Origin: Mucilaginibacter terrae | GTDB lineage: Bacteria; Bacteroidota; Bacteroidia; Sphingobacteriales; Sphingobacteriaceae | DNA length: 64,000 bases | Direction of reading: 5' to 3' | Assembly (NCBI RefSeq): GCF_031951985.1 | Contig: NZ_JAVLVU010000001.1 | Location: 372,001 to 436,000 of the forward strand | Shown here: positions 37,700 through 46,379 of the stretch, piece by piece | Numbering within the stretch: position 1 is the first letter of the stretch | Layout: each line of letters opens with the position of its first letter | The notes under the pieces: generated by a model | The model's input: only the letters and a program-made list of their open reading frames with translations | Told to the model about the DNA's origin: nothing | The model's database searches: none | Position numbers and translations under genes: made by a program

Positions 37700-38110
37700 A
37701 TGAACAGAGAAAATTTGCAAGCCAGCATCGTCATGGTGCATCCCGACCTGCAGAATGATGTCCTTAAAAATCAGGGTAAGATCGCCGTCGTCAATTACGA
37801 CCGTGACCTGAACAATGACATCTATGTGGCTTTCGAAAACGGCCAGGAAGCTGTCTATCATCCCTCGGAGTTGCTGGTCCTGAAAGACAAGCAGGAGGTG
37901 TTCAACGACCTGACGGCCAACGGGTCGAAAATGGAGCCGAATGATTTCAGAGCGCTCTACAAAATTATGTTGTTACAGGAACGTAACACGCCCCAGGCGA
38001 ACTGGGATGCGCTCCTCATCGCCCGCGATAATCCCGGCGTATGGGAGCACGCGCTCGAAACTCCAGGCCGGAAGAACAGCGTGGAACTGAACAAGGCCTT
38101 TACCCGATGA
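37700..38110 (+). CDS. Small ICE protein, family of three, copy 3
   Basis: A 136-residue soluble protein with the clearest form of the shared pattern: IVMVHPDLQND, GKIAVVNYDRD, NDIYVAFENGQEAVY, LLVLKDKQEVF, then LYKIMLLQERNTPQANWDAL and IARDNPGVWEHALE. The two-part plan (small beta barrel-like half, helical half) is inferred from residue pattern only. Overlaps the M23 peptidase start by 4 nt. Confidence 0.6.
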   Translation: MNRENLQASIVMVHPDLQNDVLKNQGKIAVVNYDRDLNNDIYVAFENGQEAVYHPSELLVLKDKQEVFNDLTANGSKMEPNDFRALYKIMLLQERNTPQANWDALLIARDNPGVWEHALETPGRKNSVELNKAFTR

Positions 38111-38544
38111 AGCTGCTCATCAGCCTGTGCCTGGTCTGCCTGCCCCTCAAATACCTGCGGCTGAATTCACCATTCGGTTACCGGAACCATCCGCTCACCG
38201 GTATACGGAAGCTGCATGACGGCGTGGACCTGCGGGCGAGAGCGGACACGGTTTACGCCATTATGAACGGTCAGGTCAGTGCGACGGGTTACGCAGATAA
38301 ATTGGGGATTCATATCCGCTTGCAGCATGGCGCCACGCAATCCGTTTACGGCCACCTGAGCCGTGTTCTGGTCAGCCCGCAGGATTCGGTTTCCGCAGGC
38401 GAGCCCATCGGCATTACCGGTACGACCGGCCGCGTGACCGGGGAGCATCTCCACTTCAGTATCCTTTACTGGGGGCGTTATATCGATCCCATTCAATTCT
38501 TATATCAAACCATTTTACACCATGGAAAAACCCAGAAATTATAA
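38107..38544 (+). CDS. M23-family (LytM-type) peptidoglycan endopeptidase
   Basis: A 145-residue secreted protein with a short signal segment (residues 1-15) and one M23 zinc-peptidase domain. Zinc ligands are seen as His37 and Asp41 (KLHDGVD) and His116 (EHLHF), with His114 as catalytic base. It should open the cell wall locally to let the transfer channel through, the role of TraQ-type lysozymes in other elements, none of which is present here. The start at 38107 overlaps the stop of the preceding gene; the end overlaps the ArdC-like gene by 23 nt. Confidence 0.88.
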   Translation: MKLLISLCLVCLPLKYLRLNSPFGYRNHPLTGIRKLHDGVDLRARADTVYAIMNGQVSATGYADKLGIHIRLQHGATQSVYGHLSRVLVSPQDSVSAGEPIGITGTTGRVTGEHLHFSILYWGRYIDPIQFLYQTILHHGKTQKL

Positions 38545-39745
38545 GCCCTTCTATCTCCAGGTGGCGGAGAAACTGACCGCTGCCCTGAGTGCCGGAACCT
38601 CGGCGTTTCAACAGCCTGTCAAAGAGAACGGACAGCCTGCCTATATCAAACCGATCAACCCGACGACGGGTAAAGGTTACAGCGCCCTGAATGCATTGGC
38701 ACTCGCCCTCAAAGGACATGAAGACCCAAGATGGATGACAGCTGAAGCTGCAAGGTTTGCCGGTTACCTCGTCAAAAAGGATTCCAGGGGCACCATGATC
38801 ACGTTCCCCAAAACCAGCGACATCCAGGCGATCCGTAAACCGGACGGTTCCAAGATCACTGACGAGGCAGGGGTGACTCAGACCCGTCTTGTCGAATATG
38901 AGAAACCCGAAAAGGGCGTTGCTTTTTTGTTCAACGGTTCGCAGATCGATAAGATCGAGCCGCTGGAAGAATTCCTCGCTAAGGAGGCGGAAGGTCAAAC
39001 ATTATCTCCCATCGAACGTGCGGATCAGCTGATCAAAGACAGCAAGGCCGTCGTCATCGAAGGAGGGCAGGAAGCTTATTACGATGCTAAACGGGATGCC
39101 ATCTTCCTACCCGAAAAAGACCAGTTCCCAAGCGAGACCGCCTATTACCAGACTGCTATCCACCAGCTGGCCCACTGGACCGGCCACGAAAGCCGTCAGA
39201 ACCGGCCGATGGAAGGTAAATTCGGTTCGCAAGAATATGCTAAAGAGGAGTTTCGCGCCGCCATGGCTGCCATGATCATCGGCGCTGAGCTGAAGCTGGG
39301 GCATGATTTCGGGCCGCACAAAGCATATACCGGTCAATGGGTAAAAATGCTGAAAGAGGAGCCTTACGAGATCGCCCGCGTGGCGAAGGATGCCCAGCGC
39401 ATCGCGAATGCTGTTCTGGGCGTTGGGAAAAAGCAGGAAGTGGCACAGGAAGTGGTGCAGGGCGAAGCCCCGGCCGTGAGTACGACGCTGAAAAAGGGCG
39501 ATGCCGTCGTGCATAACAATACTACCTACACCGTGTTGGCCAAGAAAGGCAAAACCCTGGATATGGAAAAAGCCGATACCGGCGAAAAGTTCAAACTTAA
39601 ACCCACCGATGCCCTGTACGGAAAATTGGTGGAAGCCAAAAATAACCCCGTAGAAATACAGGTCGCTGAGGAACAGGACCAAGAGCAGGAACAAACCCGG
39701 GAACAGGAACAGGTTCAGGAACAATCTTATTCAAGAGGACGATAA
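38522..39745 (+). CDS. ArdC-like anti-restriction protein with zincin-like domain
   Basis: A 407-residue protein. The N-terminal part (1-140) matches the ArdC ssDNA-binding domain (YLQVAEKLTAAL, FQQPVKENG, NPTTGKGYSALNALAL). Residues 145-300 form a zincin-like domain with IHQLAHWTGHESR (His214, His218), where the usual HExxH glutamate is Gln215. A short domain (about 310-370) and a Glu/Gln-rich tail follow. ArdC-type proteins protect incoming single-stranded DNA from host restriction. The Glu-to-Gln change suggests that any peptidase activity is lost while DNA protection could remain. Confidence 0.82.
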   Translation: MEKPRNYKPFYLQVAEKLTAALSAGTSAFQQPVKENGQPAYIKPINPTTGKGYSALNALALALKGHEDPRWMTAEAARFAGYLVKKDSRGTMITFPKTSDIQAIRKPDGSKITDEAGVTQTRLVEYEKPEKGVAFLFNGSQIDKIEPLEEFLAKEAEGQTLSPIERADQLIKDSKAVVIEGGQEAYYDAKRDAIFLPEKDQFPSETAYYQTAIHQLAHWTGHESRQNRPMEGKFGSQEYAKEEFRAAMAAMIIGAELKLGHDFGPHKAYTGQWVKMLKEEPYEIARVAKDAQRIANAVLGVGKKQEVAQEVVQGEAPAVSTTLKKGDAVVHNNTTYTVLAKKGKTLDMEKADTGEKFKLKPTDALYGKLVEAKNNPVEIQVAEEQDQEQEQTREQEQVQEQSYSRGR

Positions 39746-39748
39746 ACG

Positions 39749-40513
39749 ATGAGATTTCAAAGATTCAAAGAAAAGGAACTGCCCATGCAGGACCTTGAAA
39801 CGATCGGGCTGGCCGCAGGCGGTCAGCTCCTGTTAAATGTCGACGACCTGAAAGCTTTGCTTTCCGGGGGACGGACCAGCCTGATGCAGCTCAATAACCT
39901 CGAGGCCGAGAACATAAAGATCAAGTCCCTCGATGCCAAGTTATCCCTCCAGCCTGATGGTAAAGGCAAGGTCAACCTGCTGATCCACCCGGTGTACCGC
40001 AGGGCCGTTAAGCCCGACTTTATCAGTGAGGAGGATGCCCTTCAATTGCAAAAAGGTGGACTATCGAACCTGTTGAAAGTGTCGACAGACGGGCAGGGGC
40101 GCCGTAAAGAATTATTGGTGGAATATGATGCCGATACCCGGGAGTTCATTGTTTCCGATGTCGAAAAGATACTGGCCCCCGATATGGTGAACGGTGACTT
40201 TTTGACGCCGGCCCAAAAGGAAGCATTTCGTAAAGGTAAAGAAGTGCAGATGCCTGATCATACCGCATTCGCCTACACCGCGGTCAACGCGCAGGGTATC
40301 AGGGCCAATAAGCTGGCATTGATCGCCTCAGTCCTGATCGACGGCGGCCTGAGTTATGCCCTGTACAAAGGATTGAACGCCCTGTTCAACCAAAAGCATG
40401 ATGCTGATGCTGGAAAATTGAGTGCGGGCTACGATAACGCTGTCCGGGATATGGAGGAACAGGTCAACTTTCATCATCAGGAAGCACCGCTCCCTAACCG
40501 CATCACCCGCTGA
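39749..40513 (+). CDS. DUF4099/DUF3945-like protein
   Basis: A 254-residue protein. Its first half (MQDLETIGLAAGGQLLLNVDDLKALLSGGRT) fits the DUF4099 type, and the middle (RRKELLVEYDADTREFIVSD, then FLTPAQKEAFRKGKEVQMPD) fits the DUF3945 repeat found in Bacteroidetes mobile elements. Function of the family is unknown. The true start may be the in-frame ATG at 39785. It ends with a 1-nt overlap with the next gene. Confidence 0.7.
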   Translation: MRFQRFKEKELPMQDLETIGLAAGGQLLLNVDDLKALLSGGRTSLMQLNNLEAENIKIKSLDAKLSLQPDGKGKVNLLIHPVYRRAVKPDFISEEDALQLQKGGLSNLLKVSTDGQGRRKELLVEYDADTREFIVSDVEKILAPDMVNGDFLTPAQKEAFRKGKEVQMPDHTAFAYTAVNAQGIRANKLALIASVLIDGGLSYALYKGLNALFNQKHDADAGKLSAGYDNAVRDMEEQVNFHHQEAPLPNRITR

Positions 40514-41118
40514 TGAATGAGCTCTTGACCAGGCTTGGAGTGCCACCGGCATTACAAGCCTGGTTCAATTGTGAACAGCATACCACTTTCGATTACGGCG
40601 GCGCAACAGAAATTTTTGCGGCCGGGTTTCATAAGGTGCCGACCACGCCCAACGTATGGCTCGCGGGAAACCGTTCCGCATCCGAAGTGGTCATCACGCA
40701 TTCGGCGATGGAGGCCATCGCTTACCTTTCTATTCACCTCGATCATTACCCTGACCTCGATAGGGTAGCATTTATTGCGACCGGCAATCTCCCCAGCGCC
40801 GGTCAACTGCAATGGATCAGGTCCAACTTCAAAAGACGAAAATTTACCTTAGTGTTCGGGAGTGATCTCCTAGGTACCGTTACGGACATCAAAGTAGCAG
40901 CAGCCCTTAAAGGGCGCTCCGCTAAACTGTTCCTGAAAGATGACAGCATCCTATGCCAGACAAATGGACTTAGCCACAACATTCCTTTTTCAAACCTGAG
41001 TTTACATGTCTTTGAAAAAGACTTTGGGCTCAGAACAGGCAACAGGACAAGGAAACCAAAACATTTTTTAAGCTTTTTAGATCAGCTTCAAAGCGACCGT
41101 TTAGATACCTTGATATAA
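40513..41118 (+). CDS. Degenerate Toprim-like protein (DUF3991-type)
   Basis: A 201-residue protein whose pattern (VWLAGNRSASEVVITHSAMEA, FIATGNLPSAGQLQWI, FTLVFGSDLLG) resembles the Toprim half of DUF3991-type proteins that follow DUF4099 genes in these elements. The Glu of the first motif and the DxD motif are not clearly kept, so catalytic activity is doubtful. It is the last gene of the long plus-strand transfer block. Confidence 0.5.
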   Translation: MNELLTRLGVPPALQAWFNCEQHTTFDYGGATEIFAAGFHKVPTTPNVWLAGNRSASEVVITHSAMEAIAYLSIHLDHYPDLDRVAFIATGNLPSAGQLQWIRSNFKRRKFTLVFGSDLLGTVTDIKVAAALKGRSAKLFLKDDSILCQTNGLSHNIPFSNLSLHVFEKDFGLRTGNRTRKPKHFLSFLDQLQSDRLDTLI

Positions 41119-41208
41119 TCAAACACTTAAATTATACGTTGGAAAAAAATCAATAATCCGGCCTTAAATACTTGTTTTTGGCTAATAAAATTAGTAAATT
41201 TAAATACC

Positions 41209-41406
41209 ATGAAAACACTCCTGCATCTTATTGCCACATTCTTTATCTCCACACTTGCGCTATGGGGAACCTTAGGAAAAGGAAATCCTTGGCCTTGTTA
41301 CGCTGTAGCTTTAGTCACATGGCTGTTGTTTTTATGGCGGTACGATGTCCGGCTTAAACGGGAAGCCCGTCGAAAGCGGTTTGAACCTGACTTTTTTCGC
41401 AGGTAG
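41209..41406 (+). CDS. Small two-helix membrane protein
   Basis: A 65-residue protein with two hydrophobic helices (3-20 and 28-45) and a very basic C-terminus (KREARRKRFEPDFFRR). No family was recognised. Preceded by AT-rich DNA that could hold a promoter. Confidence 0.5.
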   Translation: MKTLLHLIATFFISTLALWGTLGKGNPWPCYAVALVTWLLFLWRYDVRLKREARRKRFEPDFFRR

Positions 41407-41472
41407 TTAAATGCATCAAGGGCATTTATCAGGTTAGGCTTTTTAAACCACGCTAAGACTTATATTTGCGCG

Positions 41473-41709
41473 ATGAGAAATTTTACAGCGGAAGCGGATG
41501 GCGCAAACTTTGAGTTCGTCACAATGAATATTCAACGCATGCACCTGTTCCAGGTTTATGTGGTTCATGAAGGCCGGAAAGTAAGGTTTCACATGCAGGC
41601 GGACCCGAACGGGAATTTCAGGATCACAGACCCGGCGTCCTGCCCCGAAATTTATCACCGGACAGAAGAACAATTAAACAACGCGATAAGAATTTACGGA
41701 AAGGCATAA
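41473..41709 (+). CDS. Small hypothetical protein
   Basis: A 78-residue soluble protein (FQVYVVHEGRKVRFHMQADPNGNFRITD). A perfect -7 box TATATTTG (41461-41468) ends 4 nt before the ATG, so its mRNA is probably leaderless. The segment DPNGNFRI recalls DEEGNYRV of the convergent gene at 41725; the two may be distant paralogs. Confidence 0.55.
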   Translation: MRNFTAEADGANFEFVTMNIQRMHLFQVYVVHEGRKVRFHMQADPNGNFRITDPASCPEIYHRTEEQLNNAIRIYGKA

Positions 41710-41724
41710 AGACGCCTTTTAAGC

Positions 41725-41967
41725 TTAGTTCGTGTTTAAGGCGGCCAAACGTTCAGCGGTTGCCTGAAGTAACCCGGTGTTGAGGGTTGCGCTGGCTACC
41801 GCCGTGGTGAGTACCCTGTAATTCCCTTCTTCATCCGGTTCAAAAACAAATGTCTCATCACCGATCAATACCGAGAAACGGTGAGTATACCCCCAGCGCT
41901 CGAAGCGGGCAGGAAGTTCATACGCCTGTCCCGAATAAGTTACATGCAGATGGAACGGTTCGTTCAT
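41725..41967 (-). CDS. Small hypothetical protein
   Basis: An 80-residue soluble protein with a beta-rich first half (FHLHVTYSGQAYELPARFERW), DETFVFEPDEEGNYRVLTT, and an Ala-rich helix at the end. It is convergent with the gene at 41473 and starts 1 nt after the stop of the nuclease gene, so it is probably transcribed with it. Function unknown. Confidence 0.55.
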   Translation of the reverse strand: MNEPFHLHVTYSGQAYELPARFERWGYTHRFSVLIGDETFVFEPDEEGNYRVLTTAVASATLNTGLLQATAERLAALNTN

Positions 41968-41968
41968 A

Positions 41969-43084
41969 TCAGAAACGGATCAGGTTCTTGTCGGTAATAA
42001 TGATCTCAGGCTTCCCTTTATAATCGATCACCTGACCGGTTACGGTAACGTTCTTGCCGTCTAATTGCGTTCCTAATGTTTGAGCATCTCCTTTCAGCGC
42101 AAGGGTGAGCAATTGGTTGGGGAACGCCGCACCGAGGTTAACCAGCACCATAGAGCCGATGTCTTTGCTGCTAAATACCTTGCCGCTCACGGTAACCGTT
42201 TTGCCGGTATAGTTCTTTACTTCCTCCAGTTTAATCACCGGGATCGTTGTTGCAGCTGATGCCGAATTGCCCGCTTCAGGCTGGGGTAATGGAACGGTGA
42301 CGGTCTTCACTTTCAGACCCGCCAGCAAACGGTTCAGCTCACCCGCCAGGCGGATACCGGCCTGGTCAATCCTTCTGCGGACAACCGGAATATATTTCTG
42401 ATAGTAAAGCTCGTCGATGCTTTGCCCCGGTTTAGCATTCGCGTATAACTCGGTCGTGATCTGGTAGCTTTCCCATAACCATTCCGTCGGGCTGTCCGCC
42501 TGCCATTTTTTGATGTCCGCAGGTGTAGCCGTATCATAATTCTTGACGATGTCTTCCTGGCTCAGCCCTTCGTGGTCGATCAGTTTGCTGTCCCAGAGGC
42601 TGTGCAGGTTCGTACCTTTATCCTCGAACCGGAGCTGTATGGTATTGCCGCCCTTGTCTTCCTTACGGCTGACGTGCATCGGCTGATGCGCATCGCCTAC
42701 AAGATGGATCAAATATTTCAGGGCCTCATTCCTTGCATCGGCCGATGTATTCACATCTTTTAAGGTGGCTTCAGTTTTCAGAATAGCGGTATAAACATTG
42801 TTATCGCTTTCCTGTACCGCTTTTACGAAGGCATCATGTGAGAGGCCGAGCGGCAGGTTGATATAATGCCACGGCGCAGTCTTCGGGTCGCGGTTCTCGT
42901 CTGCCCAGGTACTTACCGCTTCCATTTGCTCACCCTTCAAATAAGCTGACACGACATAGGCCGTATTTGAATTCAAATGTTTCTGTGCAATGGTCGCCAC
43001 GGCACGGTGACCCTTAAATCCCCAGGAGACAAGACCGAAAGCTGCAATCGCAAGGCCGGTGGTCAGAAAAGTTGTTTTTTTCAT
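41969..43084 (-). CDS. Secreted S1/P1-type nuclease with C-terminal OB-like domain
   Basis: A 371-residue protein. The signal peptide (MKKTTFLTTGLAIAAFGLVS) is followed by WGFKGHRAVATIA; the new N-terminal Trp is itself a zinc ligand in this family. Other ligands are present: STWADENRD, PWHYINL, LIHLVGDAHQPMH and NLHSLWDSK, the full three-zinc set. Residues about 285-371 form an extra beta domain (VKNYTGKTVTVSGKVFSSKD...NVTVTGQVIDYKGKPEI) like an OB-fold nucleic-acid-binding module. It should degrade single-stranded nucleic acids in the periplasm or outside. The start at 43084 was chosen to give a normal signal peptide. Confidence 0.9.
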   Translation of the reverse strand: MKKTTFLTTGLAIAAFGLVSWGFKGHRAVATIAQKHLNSNTAYVVSAYLKGEQMEAVSTWADENRDPKTAPWHYINLPLGLSHDAFVKAVQESDNNVYTAILKTEATLKDVNTSADARNEALKYLIHLVGDAHQPMHVSRKEDKGGNTIQLRFEDKGTNLHSLWDSKLIDHEGLSQEDIVKNYDTATPADIKKWQADSPTEWLWESYQITTELYANAKPGQSIDELYYQKYIPVVRRRIDQAGIRLAGELNRLLAGLKVKTVTVPLPQPEAGNSASAATTIPVIKLEEVKNYTGKTVTVSGKVFSSKDIGSMVLVNLGAAFPNQLLTLALKGDAQTLGTQLDGKNVTVTGQVIDYKGKPEIIITDKNLIRF

Positions 43085-43269
43085 GGTATAAATCTGCTGC
43101 AATTTCGGAAACACAAAGCAAACATGGATAGGTTTTATTAACCCTTTTACAAAAATATCAGCCAGCCAACGGATTAATTTTTAGAACCTGCCTATTCAAT
43201 GTGTCATGGAAAACACCGGCTACTACAAACTTGCTGTACTTCTTTTTGTTGTAACTAAAAAGTAAAAAT

Positions 43270-43443
43270 ATGGACAACAAAGAAAATGTTGGCAATCCTG
43301 ACAGAAGCAGGATCAACGTAAACGAGGAATACGAATTGAATCACTGGTCGAAAAAATTCGGTGTAAGCCATGACGAGTTAAAGGCAGCTGTTGAGGCGGT
43401 AGGCACCTCGGCCGATGCTGTGGAAGCATACCTTAAAAAGTAG
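43270..43443 (+). CDS. DUF3606 small protein
   Basis: A 57-residue protein (RINVNEEYELNHWSKKFGVS, then HDELKAAVEAVGTSADAVEAYLKK), which is the DUF3606 pattern: an Ile-Asn-x-Asn-x-x-Tyr/Glu start and a W-x-x-x-x-G-V/I-S/T helix-turn-helix-like core. Only 5 nt before ligD, so co-transcribed. DUF3606 genes are often found near stress and DNA-repair genes in Bacteroidetes; the function is unknown. Confidence 0.8.
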   Translation: MDNKENVGNPDRSRINVNEEYELNHWSKKFGVSHDELKAAVEAVGTSADAVEAYLKK

Positions 43444-43448
43444 CCGCC

Positions 43449-46169
43449 ATGAGCCTGGAGAAATACAACGAGAAACGGGACTTTTCGAAGACGAAAGAAC
43501 CCAAAGCCGGTAAAAGCAAGGATAAGGAGCACCTGATGTTCGTTATCCAGAAACATGATGCGACCAGGCTGCATTATGATCTCCGGCTCGAAATGGAAGG
43601 TGTGCTGAAAAGTTGGGCCGTGCCCAAAGGCCCGTCAACAGACCCCACCGTCAAACACCTCGCGATGCGCGTGGAAGACCACCCATTCGATTACCGCAGT
43701 TTCGAGGGCATTATACCTAAAGGTGAATACGGTGGCGGAACCGTCATCGTATGGGACCAGGGCTACTATGAGCCCATCGAAGAGATCAAAGGAAAAAAGG
43801 CCCAGGAAAAACACCTGCTTAAACAGCTCGAAGCCGGCTCCGTCAAAATTCGCCTGTTCGGCGAAAAGCTGAAAGGCGAGTTTGCCCTGGTGAAAACAAA
43901 GGGAATGGAAGGCGATTCCTGGTTGCTGATTAAACATAAAGACGAGTTCACCTCGAGGAAAGATATTACCCAATTGGACAAGTCCGTGCTTTCCGGCAAG
44001 ACCATTGCGCAAATGGAAAAAACCGGCGATAAGGTGTGGAAAAACGGGCATGAGGAAACGGTGCGCAACACAAAGACAAAAGGCAAACAAACGGCCGAAC
44101 CTGATACCGCTCCCGACGAACAGCTGGCCGAAAAGGTAGAAACGGAAGCGCTGCCCGACCTCTCTGTCGACAGCATTCTTAAGAAAGCACCTAAGTCCGA
44201 TGTGCCCAAAGGCATCAAACCGATGAAGGCCACTTTAGTGGATGAGCCATTCGATAATCCTGACTGGCTATATGAGGTCAAATGGGATGGGTACCGCTCC
44301 CTGGCTTATGTGACCAAAAACGATGTGGAACTTATCTCCCGTAACAACATCCCGTTTTCCAAATATTATCCCATTGTCGATCTACTGAAGCAATGGAAAA
44401 CCGATGCGGTCATTGACGGGGAACTGGTCGTGCTCAATGACCAGGGACTTTCCGATTTCGGGGCCTTGCAGAACTGGCGGAGTGAGGCCGACGGGCACCT
44501 GGTCTATTATGTCTTTGACATCTTATGGTACAAAGGCAAAAACCTGATGGAACTGCCTTTGGTACAACGACAGGCAGTGCTGAAAGAAATCCTGCCGGTG
44601 CAGGATGAACGCATTCGCCAAAGCCAGTCGTTTCGCGCCAACGGTGTCGAGTTCTTTGATGCGGCCGAACGGATCGGCTTGGAAGGCATCATGGCCAAAA
44701 AAGCAGAAAGCACCTATACTTCGGATCTGCGTTCCCGCGAATGGCTGAAAATAAAAGTGCAGCGCAGGCAGGAAGTCGTCATTGCCGGCTTTACCCGTAA
44801 TGAAGGGACCAACAAACCATTCAGCGCCCTGATTTTAGGCGTCTACGATAATGGCACCTTGCGATATGCGGGTAAAGTAGGTACCGGTTTCAACGGAAAG
44901 CAGCAAAAAGAAATGATGGCGCAGTTCGGGCCGCTCATCACCGACAAGGTACCTTTCGAAACGGTTCCCGATGTCGACAAACCTTCGCGTTTTCGCCCGC
45001 AGCGGCTCGGCGCTAAGCCGACCTGGCTGAAACCAAAGCTCGTAGGCGAGGTCAATTTTGCGGAGGTGACGGATGAGGGGGTGTTCCGGCAGGCCTCCTT
45101 CAAGGGCTTGCGCGAGGATAAAAAAGCAACAGAGGTGATTCTGGAGAAGGAGCAGCATACGCAGCAGGCCGTCAAAGCGGAGCAGGAAAGCCGCCCGCCT
45201 AAAGGTGCGGTGCAGCCGCCCAAAAACAAGGAACGCAAGACCTTGCTGAACCCGACCGAGGAAACGCAGGTCAGGAAAATATGCGGTCATGATCTGAAGT
45301 TCACCAATCTCAGCAAAGTTTACTGGCCCGAAGACGGCTTCACCAAGCGGGATATGTTTAACTATTATTACCGGGTAGCCGATTATATCCTGCCTTACCT
45401 GCTGGACCGGCCCATGTCGCTGAACCGTTTTCCCGGCGGTATTCACGGCCCGAGCTTTTACCAAAAGGATGTTAAAGGCAAAGCGCCTGCATGGATGACC
45501 AAGACCTTTCCTTATACGACCAGTGACGGGGAGCATAAGGAATACCTCGTCGGCTCGGACGAGTCTTACCTGCTGTGGATGGCCTCTTTGGGGTGTATCG
45601 AGATGAACCCCTGGTTCAGCCGGGTACAATCACCCGATTGCCCGGACTTTTGTGTTATAGACCTTGACCCGGACCAGAACACGTTCGAACAGGTGATCGA
45701 GGCGGCGCAGAAAGTCAAGGAAGTTTTAGATGCCATCGATGTGCCTTGTTATCCGAAGACTTCAGGTTCGACCGGCATGCACTTGTACATCCCGCTGGAA
45801 GGTCAATACGACTATGACCAGTCACAATTATTTGCCAAAATCATCGTAACTGAAGTTCATAAACAACTCAAATCCTTTACCAGCCTGGAAAGGCAGATCA
45901 AAAACCGTAAAGGCAAAATGTACCTCGACTTTTTGCAAAACCGGCCGGGCGCGACCATTGCCGGGGCCTACTCGCTCAGGCCGAAGCCGGGAGCGACGGT
46001 GTCGATGCCACTGAGTTGGGATGAAGTGAAGCCGGGGCTGACCATGCGGGATTTTACCATCCATAACGCGTTAGACCGCTTGAAAGAGACCGGAGACCTG
46101 TTCAAAGGGGTATTGGGAAAAGGCATAGACCTGTTGAAAACCATTCAGAAGGCACAGAAGACGTTTTAA
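43449..46169 (+). CDS. ligD: DNA ligase D, non-homologous end joining
   Basis: A 906-residue three-domain enzyme in the order phosphoesterase - ligase - polymerase. The phosphoesterase domain (about 25-185) has HDATRLHYDLRLEMEG and HPFDYRSFEG. The ligase domain (about 255-570) has the adenylation motif YEVKWDGYR with the catalytic Lys278. The primase-like polymerase domain (about 615-895) has LTNLSKVYWPEDG and the metal motif VIDLDPDQ. LigD repairs double-strand breaks together with Ku. No Ku gene lies in the window, so it must be elsewhere or absent. Confidence 0.97.
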   Translation: MSLEKYNEKRDFSKTKEPKAGKSKDKEHLMFVIQKHDATRLHYDLRLEMEGVLKSWAVPKGPSTDPTVKHLAMRVEDHPFDYRSFEGIIPKGEYGGGTVIVWDQGYYEPIEEIKGKKAQEKHLLKQLEAGSVKIRLFGEKLKGEFALVKTKGMEGDSWLLIKHKDEFTSRKDITQLDKSVLSGKTIAQMEKTGDKVWKNGHEETVRNTKTKGKQTAEPDTAPDEQLAEKVETEALPDLSVDSILKKAPKSDVPKGIKPMKATLVDEPFDNPDWLYEVKWDGYRSLAYVTKNDVELISRNNIPFSKYYPIVDLLKQWKTDAVIDGELVVLNDQGLSDFGALQNWRSEADGHLVYYVFDILWYKGKNLMELPLVQRQAVLKEILPVQDERIRQSQSFRANGVEFFDAAERIGLEGIMAKKAESTYTSDLRSREWLKIKVQRRQEVVIAGFTRNEGTNKPFSALILGVYDNGTLRYAGKVGTGFNGKQQKEMMAQFGPLITDKVPFETVPDVDKPSRFRPQRLGAKPTWLKPKLVGEVNFAEVTDEGVFRQASFKGLREDKKATEVILEKEQHTQQAVKAEQESRPPKGAVQPPKNKERKTLLNPTEETQVRKICGHDLKFTNLSKVYWPEDGFTKRDMFNYYYRVADYILPYLLDRPMSLNRFPGGIHGPSFYQKDVKGKAPAWMTKTFPYTTSDGEHKEYLVGSDESYLLWMASLGCIEMNPWFSRVQSPDCPDFCVIDLDPDQNTFEQVIEAAQKVKEVLDAIDVPCYPKTSGSTGMHLYIPLEGQYDYDQSQLFAKIIVTEVHKQLKSFTSLERQIKNRKGKMYLDFLQNRPGATIAGAYSLRPKPGATVSMPLSWDEVKPGLTMRDFTIHNALDRLKETGDLFKGVLGKGIDLLKTIQKAQKTF

Positions 46170-46379
46170 ATATTAGCGCGGACAATCCATTAAAATGTTA
46201 CCTGTTGCAAATTTTTCTGCTGTACAGTTGCCGGTGAGGCTTGCCGCAATGGAGTTCTTTATTTCTTGTAAAATCATTCCGAAGCATTGTACGGATAGCC
46301 TCCCCTAATTCGATCAATTGCGCAATTTTAGCATATCTATTTAATTGTTTAACTTGTTTGGTAATAAATGATTAGTGAT

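Noticed and set aside
44835..45629. A 264-codon minus-strand frame
   Set aside because: Antisense to ligD; no domain recognised.
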